5,484 nt of DNA from Acetobacteraceae bacterium (GTDB taxonomy: Bacteria; Pseudomonadota; Alphaproteobacteria; Acetobacterales; Acetobacteraceae), in the NCBI GenBank assembly GCA_947478535.1, contig CANJXD010000403.1, positions 1-5,484 on the forward strand, written 5' to 3'. This document shows positions 1-5,484 of the stretch, one piece after another. Numbering within the stretch: the first letter of the stretch is position 1; each line of letters starts with the position of its first letter. Below the pieces are notes generated by a model. The model had not been told where the DNA came from. It saw only the letters and a list, made by a program, of their open reading frames with translations, and searched no databases. Both the position numbers and the translations under genes were made by a program.

Positions 1-1052
1 AAGCTGTACAGCGTGAACTTCTCACCTGCGCTGTTGGTCAAGATGCGAGCACGCACAAGCACTTGGTTGAATGGCTCGATGAGCGTGGTGATCTGCTTGC
101 CTGTGGCATCGCAAAACAGCCAGGCATCTGCATGCGGATCAGGATGACGCTGGAGCACACGTGTGATGTAGCCATGCACACTCACACGTGGAATTACCAC
201 GCGAGCGCCTGTTTTCCCGCGCACATGCAACTCCATGTTGTCGCGACCCAGTGCATCCTGAAACTTGACGACATCGCGAATGCGCAGGTTGTTTGCTTCC
301 CCCACCCGCATGCCTGAGTTTGCCAGCACCAACACATAATCCCGCAACAGCTGCCTGTGTACACGAGCACGATCAGTTGCTGCCTCATGTATCCAGGCAC
401 GCATGGCACGATACAGCTGCCTGTACTCCCACAGCGTGAAGGCAGGTCGCACACGTTTCACCTTGGGCACAAAGGTGAATGAGGGCAGAGGCTTGTTGCT
501 CCTGTAACCCTGATCATGTGCGAATTTAATGATTGCCTTGCCCAGCATGATCTCCCACTGCAACGTCTTGTCTGTGGGGTGCAGCTTGGCGTTCTTGGGC
601 AGTTCAGGCATGAGGTGGTAATACGACTTGCGCCATGGCACATATGCAGCCAGCACCTTGTCGTCGATGATCTCAATGGCGCGGTTACCCGCATATGCGC
701 GCCAGAATTTCACAACCCGCTTAACCTGCCTGAGCATGTGGTCGCTGGTGAATTCGCTGTTCACATTCTGCGCAGCCTTGCCCTGTGAATTATCCTTCTC
801 GCGCATGGCGACGTATTCGCTGATGACCACATCCAGACTGCGCTGATGGGTGGGCAGCCCTGACTTGAGCTTAAACTGAGTTTCGTAGAACAGCTGTGTG
901 CCCAGCTGCTTGGCACGTTCAAGATCCACAGTTTTCAGGCTGCGCCACAGATAGCGTCGCTCGCCCAGATACACCCGTGCTTGCCAGAGCCCGTTGCGTG
1001 AGAACAGCTGCAACTTGCCGTCATGCAGTGCGTGGGTAGAGCTTTCGGGCAT
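1..1052 (-). CDS. Tyrosine recombinase / phage-type integrase, 3' end cut by the window edge
   Basis: Site-specific recombinase that probably integrates and excises a mobile element. I translated the minus strand by hand: the frame is open from ATG at 1052 to the left edge (350 complete codons). The N-terminal part (about residues 10-60, including LQLFSRNGLWQARVYLG) resembles the small beta-rich arm-binding domain of phage-type integrases; about 70-215 would be the core-binding helical domain; the catalytic domain starts near 220. Visible catalytic residues are Arg249 in ANSGMRVGEANNLRI and Lys280 in VRGKTGARVVIP. The last codons read FTLYS plus TT-, matching the family's Y-S-L-R-H box, so the second Arg and the nucleophile Tyr should lie just outside. 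The start is chosen because AGGA sits 4 bases upstream (1057-1060), although the frame stays open further upstream. GC is lower than in its neighbours, suggesting transfer. It could be intact or broken beyond the edge. The family call is secure; the element type is unknown. Confidence 0.93.
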   Translation of the reverse strand, partial: MPESSTHALHDGKLQLFSRNGLWQARVYLGERRYLWRSLKTVDLERAKQLGTQLFYETQFKLKSGLPTHQRSLDVVISEYVAMREKDNSQGKAAQNVNSEFTSDHMLRQVKRVVKFWRAYAGNRAIEIIDDKVLAAYVPWRKSYYHLMPELPKNAKLHPTDKTLQWEIMLGKAIIKFAHDQGYRSNKPLPSFTFVPKVKRVRPAFTLWEYRQLYRAMRAWIHEAATDRARVHRQLLRDYVLVLANSGMRVGEANNLRIRDVVKFQDALGRDNMELHVRGKTGARVVIPRVSVHGYITRVLQRHPDPHADAWLFCDATGKQITTLIEPFNQVLVRARILTNSAGEKFTLYS

Positions 1053-1070
1053 ATGTTCCTGCTCTTCGTT

Positions 1071-1092
1071 ATGCCTAACTTCTGCATAACTG
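1071..1092. repeat. Tandem pair of 11-bp repeats (pair 1) upstream of the integrase
   Basis: Two adjacent 11-base units, ATGCCTAACTT (1071-1081) and CTGCATAACTG (1082-1092), share the core TGCMTAACT. They lie 19 bases upstream of the integrase start. Together with pair 2 they form an array with the shared core TGCMYAAC. An 11-bp period places both units on the same face of the helix, as in arm-type sites of tyrosine recombinases or tandem excisionase/repressor sites. The repeats are seen directly; the binding role is inferred. Confidence 0.6.
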
Positions 1093-1108
1093 TGTGCAGG
1101 ATTTTCAT

Positions 1109-1130
1109 GTGCCCAACAAGTGCCTAACAG
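1109..1130. repeat. Tandem pair of 11-bp repeats (pair 2) upstream of the integrase
   Basis: Two adjacent 11-base units, GTGCCCAACAA (1109-1119) and GTGCCTAACAG (1120-1130), differ at only two positions. They repeat the core of pair 1 in the same orientation, 38 bases further from the integrase (27 bases between the inner core copies). The array lies in the AT-rich spacer between the integrase and secA, where attachment-site arms and the integrase promoter would be expected. Confidence 0.62.
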
Positions 1131-1155
1131 CAAAAACCCTTGTTTATGACTGTTA
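1125..1155. repeat. Imperfect inverted repeat between integrase and secA
   Basis: TAACAG (1125-1130) is the reverse complement of CTGTTA (1150-1155). Inside it, AAAC (1134-1137) can pair with GTTT (1142-1145) around a 4-base loop. The structure is AT-rich and lacks a following T-run on the minus strand, so it is a poor candidate for a secA terminator. It shares its left arm with the last 11-bp repeat unit. It may be chance in an AT-rich spacer. Confidence 0.3.
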
Positions 1156-1166
1156 AGCGCTTGTTT

Positions 1167-1179
1167 TAATTGGTAATTA
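1167..1179. other. Possible element junction at the secA 3' end, with a small dyad over the stop codon
   Basis: The inverted repeat TAATT-GGT-AATTA (1167-1179) includes the secA stop codon (TAA on the minus strand, 1177-1179). Base composition changes sharply here: 1141-1180 has 11 G/C in 40, while 1181 onward is GC-rich secA. Next to an integrase, such a point is where an attL or attR site would be expected. The dyad and composition step are seen directly. That this is an attachment site is inferred, since the matching second copy would lie outside the window. Confidence 0.35.
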
Positions 1180-3906
1180 TGCGCGACCGTGGCAGTGCTT
1201 GTATTTCTTCCCCGACCCGCAGGGGCAGGGCGCATTGCGCGGCGTCGCGGCCCAGGTGGCAGGGTCGTTCGGATCGACTTCCGCCGCCACCAGGGGCTGG
1301 CGGGTGGTGCCGGTCGCGGTGCCGTATTCCGGGACCTGCGGGCTATCGCCATAGCCGAGTTCCGAGACCGGCTCGGGGTGGCGCATATCGGTGACGCGCA
1401 CGGGCTCGGGCATCGGCGGCGGGGCGTCGGGGCGGATCTCGATGCGCATCAGCACGCTGGTCGTGCGTTCGCGCAGTTCCTCCAGCATCGCGTTGAACAG
1501 GTTGAAGGCTTCGGACTTGTATTCGTTCAGCGGATCGCGCTGGCCATAGGCGCGCAGGCCGATGCCCTGGCGGAGATGATCGAGCGCGAGGAGGTGTTCC
1601 TTCCACTGCGCGTCGAAGATCTGCAGCAGCAGGCTTTTCTCCACCACCCGCATCAGATCCGGGCCGACATTGGCGACGCGCGCGGCGTAGCTTTCATCGG
1701 CCGCCTTCTCCAGGCGTTCGCGCACCTGGGTCTCGTCGATCCCTTCCTCCCGCGCCCATTCGGCGACGGGAAGCTCGAGGCCGAGGATGGTCGAGACCTT
1801 CTCCTGCAAGCCTTGCAGGTCCCATTGCTCGGGGTAGGCGTTTTCCGGGATCGCGGTGTCGATCAGCTTGCCGATCGTCTCCCGCCGCATCTCGGCGACC
1901 GTCTCCGCCACGTCCGGCGCGGTCATGAAGGTCTTGCGCTGGGCATAAACCTCCTTCCGCTGGTTGTTCATAACGTCGTCGTATTTGAGCAGGTTTTTCC
2001 GCGTATCGAAGTTGCGGGCCTCGACCTTCTTCTGGGCCTTCTCCAGCGCCTTGTTGATCCAGGGGTGGACGATCGCCTCCCCCTCCTTCAGGCCGAGCTT
2101 CTGCAGCATGCCGCCCATGCGGTCGGACCCGAAGATCCGCATCAGGTCGTCTTCCAGGGACAGGAAGAAGCGGCTGGCGCCAGGGTCGCCCTGCCGGCCG
2201 GATCGGCCGCGCAGCTGGTTGTCGATGCGGCGGCTTTCATGGCGTTCGGTGCCGATCACCAGCAGCCCGCCCGCCGCCTTCACGGCCGGGCGCACGGCCT
2301 CGATCTCCGCCTTGTGGCGGGCGAGGACGATATCGTATTCCGGGCTGTCGGCGTTGCCGACCTCGGCGCGGGCCAGCATGTCCGCATTGCCGCCGAGCTG
2401 GATGTCGGTGCCGCGGCCGGCCATGTTGGTGGCGATGGTCACGCTGCCGGGGCGGCCGGCCTGGGCGACGATGCCGGCTTCCTGTTCGTGGTAGCGGGCG
2501 TTCAGCACCTGATGCGGAACCTTCTTCGCCTTCAGCAGCGCGGCGATGAGTTCCGACTTCTCGATACTCGTGGTGCCGACCAGCACGGGCTGGCCCTTGG
2601 TCAGCGCCTCATCGATCAGGGTGATGACGGCGTCGTATTTTTCGCGCGCCGATTTGTAGACCTCGTCATCGGAATCGAGGCGCGCCACCGCGACATTGGT
2701 CGGAATCTCGACCACTTCGAGCTTGTAGATCTCCGCGAATTCATCGGCCTCGGTCGCCGCCGTGCCGGTCATGCCGGACAGCTTCGGGTACAGGCGGAAG
2801 TAGTTCTGGAAGGTGATGGAGGCCAGCGTCTGGTTCTCGGGCTGGACCGTCACATGCTCCTTCGCCTCCAGCGCCTGGTGCAGGCCGTCGGAGTAGCGGC
2901 GGCCTTCCATCATGCGGCCGGTGAATTCGTCGATGATGACGACCTTGTCCTGGCGGACGATGTAGTCGACGTCCTTGGTGAACAGGACATGCGCGCGCAG
3001 GCTCTGGTTCGCGTGGTGGACCAGGCTGACATTGGTGATGTCATAGAGCCCGCCCTCGGTCAGCAGGCCGGCCTCGGTCAGGGCGGCTTCCAGCGCCTCG
3101 GTGCCGTTCTCCAGCATATGGACGGTCTTGAATTTTTCGTCCTTCTCGAACAGCGCGGTGTCCTTCACCAGCTCCTTCATCACGGCATCGACCTGATTAT
3201 AGAGGTCGGAGCTGTCGTCGGAGGGGCCGGAGATGATGAGCGGCGTGCGCGCCTCATCCACCAGGATGCTGTCCACCTCGTCCACGATGGCGTAGGCGAA
3301 GTCCCGCTGGACCATCTCGTCCAGCCGGTACTTCATGTTGTCGCGGAGGTAGTCGAAGCCGAATTCGTTGTTGGTGCCGTAGGTGACATCGCAGGCATAG
3401 GCATCGCGGCGTTCGTCATCCGTCAGGCCATGCACGATGACGCCGGTGGTCAGGCCGAGGAAGCGATAAAGCCGGCCCATCCATTCGCTGTCGCGGGCGG
3501 CGAGGTAGTCATTCACCGTCACCACATGCATGCCCTTGGCGGGCAGGGCATTGAGATAGACAGGCAGGGTGGCGACCAGGGTCTTGCCCTCGCCGGTCTT
3601 CATCTCCGCGATGCGGCCTTCATGCAGCACCATGCCGCCGATCAGCTGCACGTCGAAATGCCGCATGCCGAGCACGCGCTTGGCGGCTTCGCGCACCGTG
3701 GCGAAGGCTTCGGGCAGGATATCGTCCAGCGACTTGCCGGCGGCGAGCTGGGCGCGGAATTCCGCGGTCTTGCCCTGCAGCGCTTCGTCCGACAGGGCGG
3801 CGAAGGCCGGCTCCAGCGCATTGATGGAGGGCACACGCGCCTGGTAGCGCTTCAGGGCGCGATCATTCGTGGTGCCGAAGAAGGCGCGGACAAGGCGTTG
3901 GAACAT
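1177..3906 (-). CDS. secA: Protein translocase subunit SecA (preprotein translocase ATPase)
   Basis: ATP-driven motor that pushes unfolded preproteins through SecYEG at the inner membrane. The protein has 909 residues, a usual length for proteobacterial SecA, and appears complete. Visible motifs in order: Walker A MKTGEGKT (102-109, Lys108), DEAD-type Walker B DEVD (209-212), [11 protein letters not shown] (217-227), SGMTGTA (377-383), motif [14 protein letters not shown] (494-506) and motif [15 protein letters not shown] (564-576, with the arginine fingers). The preprotein cross-linking domain lies between about 220 and 375; the helical scaffold and wing domains follow 610. A Pro-rich linker (about 826-890) leads to the zinc tail with Cys894, Cys896, Cys905 and His906, the part that binds SecB and phospholipids in the family. 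The start [16 protein letters not shown] is typical, with AGGA 5 bases upstream (3912-3915). The stop lies at the junction with AT-rich DNA that may belong to an inserted element. Confidence 0.99.
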   Translation of the reverse strand: MFQRLVRAFFGTTNDRALKRYQARVPSINALEPAFAALSDEALQGKTAEFRAQLAAGKSLDDILPEAFATVREAAKRVLGMRHFDVQLIGGMVLHEGRIAEMKTGEGKTLVATLPVYLNALPAKGMHVVTVNDYLAARDSEWMGRLYRFLGLTTGVIVHGLTDDERRDAYACDVTYGTNNEFGFDYLRDNMKYRLDEMVQRDFAYAIVDEVDSILVDEARTPLIISGPSDDSSDLYNQVDAVMKELVKDTALFEKDEKFKTVHMLENGTEALEAALTEAGLLTEGGLYDITNVSLVHHANQSLRAHVLFTKDVDYIVRQDKVVIIDEFTGRMMEGRRYSDGLHQALEAKEHVTVQPENQTLASITFQNYFRLYPKLSGMTGTAATEADEFAEIYKLEVVEIPTNVAVARLDSDDEVYKSAREKYDAVITLIDEALTKGQPVLVGTTSIEKSELIAALLKAKKVPHQVLNARYHEQEAGIVAQAGRPGSVTIATNMAGRGTDIQLGGNADMLARAEVGNADSPEYDIVLARHKAEIEAVRPAVKAAGGLLVIGTERHESRRIDNQLRGRSGRQGDPGASRFFLSLEDDLMRIFGSDRMGGMLQKLGLKEGEAIVHPWINKALEKAQKKVEARNFDTRKNLLKYDDVMNNQRKEVYAQRKTFMTAPDVAETVAEMRRETIGKLIDTAIPENAYPEQWDLQGLQEKVSTILGLELPVAEWAREEGIDETQVRERLEKAADESYAARVANVGPDLMRVVEKSLLLQIFDAQWKEHLLALDHLRQGIGLRAYGQRDPLNEYKSEAFNLFNAMLEELRERTTSVLMRIEIRPDAPPPMPEPVRVTDMRHPEPVSELGYGDSPQVPEYGTATGTTRQPLVAAEVDPNDPATWAATPRNAPCPCGSGKKYKHCHGRA

Positions 3907-4040
3907 GGGGGTCCTGAGGTCTCCGGCCGGCGCGGCGCCGGCGCGGACCCGCCCGCCTGGCGCGGCGGCCGGCCCCCGAACGGGATGCGGGCGCGGCCGG
4001 CCGGGGAAGGGCCCATGCCGGAGGCGGCTCGGCGGCGAGA

Positions 4041-4069
4041 GAAATAGGCTCGCGACCCCGCCGCGTCAA
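4041..4069 (-). promoter_or_regulatory. Candidate sigma70-type promoter of secA
   Basis: On the minus strand the sequence reads TTGACG (4069-4064), a 17-base spacer, then TATTTC (4046-4041). This is a good match to the -35 and -10 consensus at ideal spacing, in an otherwise extremely GC-rich region. Transcription would start near 4034, giving secA a GC-rich leader of roughly 125-130 bases before its ATG at 3906. Confidence 0.6.
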
Positions 4070-4080
4070 CGCGAGGGGTC
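4054..4080. repeat. GC-rich inverted repeat overlapping the secA -35 box
   Basis: GACCCC (4054-4059) pairs with GGGGTC (4075-4080), and CGCG (4062-4065) with CGCG (4070-4073), leaving a TCAA loop. The dyad covers the -35 hexamer of the secA promoter candidate and sits between two divergent genes, so it could be an operator. There is no T-run, so an intrinsic terminator is unlikely. Confidence 0.45.
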
Positions 4081-4109
4081 CCGGGACGCGGGCAGATGGC
4101 TGCACCGCC

Positions 4110-4138
4110 TTGTGAGGGGGCCCGGCATCGGCCATCTT
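4110..4138 (+). promoter_or_regulatory. Weak candidate promoter of the parvulin gene
   Basis: TTGTGA (4110-4115), a 17-base spacer and CATCTT (4133-4138) form a weak match (4/6 and 3/6) to sigma70 boxes. It would start transcription a short distance before the gene at 4163. Some promoter must lie in this region because the upstream gene is divergent, but this particular one is uncertain. Confidence 0.25.
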
Positions 4139-4162
4139 CGCGCCCTTCACGGAGACCCCCCG

Positions 4163-5071
4163 ATGCGCCGCACGGCCCTGCTGTTCGCCGCCCTGATGTT
4201 GCCGGCCGGCATGGCTGCGGCACAGGGCACCCCGCCTTCCGCCACCCCTGCCGCACCAAACCCCGTGGTCGCGCGGGTGAATGGCCAGGATATCCGTCTC
4301 GATGAAGTGCAGGCGGAGGCGCTGCGCCTGCCGGAAGAACTGCGCGGCATGGCGCCGCAGATGCTGTTCCCCCTGCTGGTGGACCAGATGATCACCCAGA
4401 AGGCGATCACCCAGGCCGCTCGCGCCGCGGGCCTTGACCGGGACCCCGATGTCGCCGCCCGCATCCGCCGGGCGGAGGAGGAGGCGCTGCAACAGGCCCT
4501 CATCACCCGCGCCGTCGCCCCGGTCATGTCCGAGGAAGCACTCCGCGCCCGCTACCAGCGCGAGATCGCCGGCCGGCCGGCGGAAGAAGAAGTCCGCGCC
4601 CGGCACATCCTGGTGCCGAGCGAGGCGGAAGCCCGCACCGCCCTGGCCGAGGCGCGCCGCGCCGGGGCGGATTTCGCCGAAGTTGCCCGCCGCCGCTCCA
4701 CCGGCCCCGGGTCCCGCGAAGGCGGTGACCTCGGCTTCTTCAAGCGCGGCGACATGATCCCCGAATTCGCCGAGGCCGCCTTCGCGATGCAGCCCGGCCA
4801 GATCAGCCAGAACCCGGTCCGCACCCAGTTCGGCTGGCATGTCATCAAGGTGGAGGAACGCCGCGCCGTGGCCGCGGCACCCTTCGAGGAAGCCCGCGAA
4901 GCGCTGCGCCAATCCGCCTTCGAGGAAGGTGTGAACGCGGAGGTGGAGCGCATCCGCGCCGCCGCGCGGATCGAACGCTTCGGCATGGATGGCAGCCCGG
5001 TCGCGGCGCCGTCGCTGCTGGATGGCGCAGCCCCCCCGGCGCCGCCAGCCGGCGGCCAGCCGCGCCGCTGA
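4163..5071 (+). CDS. Secreted PpiC/SurA-type peptidyl-prolyl cis-trans isomerase (parvulin)
   Basis: Periplasmic or membrane-associated chaperone that isomerises X-Pro bonds and probably helps fold exported and outer-membrane proteins. The product has 302 residues. Residues 1-20 look like a Sec signal peptide: MRR, a hydrophobic core ALLFAALMLPAGM, and an AAA|Q cleavage site. A low-complexity Ala/Pro linker (21-34) is followed by a SurA-like N-terminal helical domain (about 36-130). The parvulin domain spans about 143-232, with RARHILV (His148), the GGDLGFFKRGDMIPEF segment (Met198, Phe202) and FGWHVIKV (His226). A helix follows, then a Pro/Ala/Gly-rich tail (about 278-302). The start at 4163 is preferred because GGAG lies 8 bases upstream (4151-4154) and the signal peptide begins there; the frame is open further upstream but without protein-like sequence. 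It is divergent from secA, and argJ follows 55 bp after it. It is shorter than classic two-domain SurA and closer to PpiC/PrsA-type proteins. Confidence 0.93.
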   Translation: MRRTALLFAALMLPAGMAAAQGTPPSATPAAPNPVVARVNGQDIRLDEVQAEALRLPEELRGMAPQMLFPLLVDQMITQKAITQAARAAGLDRDPDVAARIRRAEEEALQQALITRAVAPVMSEEALRARYQREIAGRPAEEEVRARHILVPSEAEARTALAEARRAGADFAEVARRRSTGPGSREGGDLGFFKRGDMIPEFAEAAFAMQPGQISQNPVRTQFGWHVIKVEERRAVAAAPFEEAREALRQSAFEEGVNAEVERIRAAARIERFGMDGSPVAAPSLLDGAAPPAPPAGGQPRR

Positions 5072-5126
5072 ACCGTCTCCACCGAACACGCCTGTTCGCA
5101 GACCCAGCCTGAGAGAAGACAAGACC

Positions 5127-5484
5127 ATGGCCGGCAAGGACCACCCCGTCTCCCCCCTCGCGCTGCCGCTGCCGGCCCTGCCGGCGGTGGCGGGCGTGCG
5201 CCTCGGCTCCGGCCAGGCGGCCATCCGCTACAAGGGGCGGGAGGATGTGACGATGATGGTGTTCCCCCAGGGCACCACCGTCGCCGGCGTCTTCACCCGC
5301 AACAAATGCCCCGGCGCGCCGATCGACTGGTGCCGCGCCGCGCTGGCCAGCGGCAAGGCCCGCGCGCTGGTGGTCTCCGCCGGCAACGCCAATGTCTTCA
5401 CCGGCAAGGCGGGGCGGGAGACCTGCGCGGCGACCGCCGCCGCCATGGCCGAACTCGCGGGCTGCAAGCCGAAGGAAGTCTTCC
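5127..5484 (+). CDS. argJ: Bifunctional ornithine acetyltransferase / N-acetylglutamate synthase ArgJ, 3' end cut by the window edge
   Basis: Cytoplasmic enzyme of the cyclic arginine pathway. It transfers the acetyl group from N-acetylornithine to glutamate (EC 2.3.1.35) and in bifunctional forms also makes N-acetylglutamate from acetyl-CoA (EC 2.3.1.1). Only the first 119 residues are present, out of about 400 for the family. The N-terminus shows the family's LPAVAGVRLGSGQAAIRYKG opening (18-37), then GTTVAGVFTRNKCPGAPIDW (49-68) and the conserved AGNANVFTG (85-93). The autoproteolytic Ala-Thr site that separates the two chains, and the nucleophile Thr, lie beyond the window, so intactness cannot be judged. 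The start ATG at 5127 has a purine-rich GAGAGAAG (5111-5118) 8 bases upstream. It follows the parvulin gene by 55 bp with no clear terminator between them, so the two may be cotranscribed. Confidence 0.95.
   Translation, partial: MAGKDHPVSPLALPLPALPAVAGVRLGSGQAAIRYKGREDVTMMVFPQGTTVAGVFTRNKCPGAPIDWCRAALASGKARALVVSAGNANVFTGKAGRETCAATAAAMAELAGCKPKEVF

Noticed and set aside
63..846. Several short plus- and minus-strand frames (63-317, 194-454, 458-694, 516-788, 628-846).
   Set aside because: All overlap the integrase frame and translate to Cys/His/Trp-rich sequence without family features; they are shadows.
1125..1155. Reading the inverted repeat downstream of secA as its intrinsic terminator.
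   Set aside because: The stem is short and AT-rich with internal loops, and no T-run follows it on the minus strand.
3852..4016. A possible SecM-like leader peptide (54 codons) in the secA leader, minus strand.
   Set aside because: It overlaps the secA start out of frame, has no hydrophobic export segment, no recognisable arrest motif and no evident ribosome binding site.
1189..4047. A 952-codon open frame on the plus strand opposite secA.
   Set aside because: It is the antisense shadow of secA. High GC at third positions suppresses stops on the opposite strand. The translation is repetitive Ala/Gly/His/Asp-rich with no motif, while the minus strand has every SecA motif.
3869..4162. An in-frame upstream extension of the parvulin gene by 98 codons.
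   Set aside because: The extension is Arg/Pro/Gly-rich and overlaps the secA start and promoter. The ATG at 4163 has its own GGAG and begins a proper signal peptide.
5030..5126. A terminator between the parvulin gene and argJ.
   Set aside because: GC-rich self-complementary blocks lie at the end of the parvulin gene, but no stem followed by a T-run is seen in the 55-bp gap.
3863..5224. A 453-codon minus-strand frame across the parvulin gene and the argJ start.
   Set aside because: It is antisense to two clearly recognised genes, and its translation is low-complexity with no family features.

Overview
The window looks like a piece of an alphaproteobacterial chromosome, most likely family Acetobacteraceae (Roseomonas-like). 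This is inferred from the very high GC of most of the sequence, the style of the SecA and ArgJ proteins, and the gene order secA / parvulin isomerase / argJ. It falls into two parts of different character.

Left part (about 1-1176). This stretch has visibly lower GC; hand counts on single lines give 45-60%, and 1141-1180 has only 11 G/C in 40 bases. It holds one long minus-strand reading frame, 1-1052, which runs off the left edge. Translation shows a tyrosine recombinase (integrase) of the mobile-island or prophage type. It keeps the first catalytic Arg and the beta-hairpin Lys, and the window ends at the Y-S-L of a [H/Y]-x-x-R box. Upstream of its start, between the integrase and the 3' end of secA, lie four near-identical 11-bp direct repeats in two tandem pairs at 1071-1092 and 1109-1130. 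They resemble integrase arm-type or excisionase sites. The simplest reading is the end of an integrated element whose attachment site is at or next to the secA 3' end.

Right part (1177-5484). This is core chromosome. secA (minus, 3906-1177) is complete, with the ATPase motifs and the C-terminal zinc motif. Divergently transcribed is a secreted PpiC/SurA-type peptidyl-prolyl isomerase (plus, 4163-5071), followed after 55 bp by the first 119 codons of argJ (arginine biosynthesis), which runs off the right edge. The 256-bp divergent intergenic region carries a good sigma70-like promoter for secA (TTGACG, 17 bp, TATTTC). A GC-rich inverted repeat overlaps its -35 box.

SecA drives proteins through SecYEG and the parvulin probably helps fold exported proteins in the periplasm, so these two neighbours are functionally related. 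argJ is a metabolic neighbour. No rRNA, tRNA or CRISPR array was seen. I found no wholly new system. The most notable part is the unannotated integrase with its repeat array at the secA 3' end.
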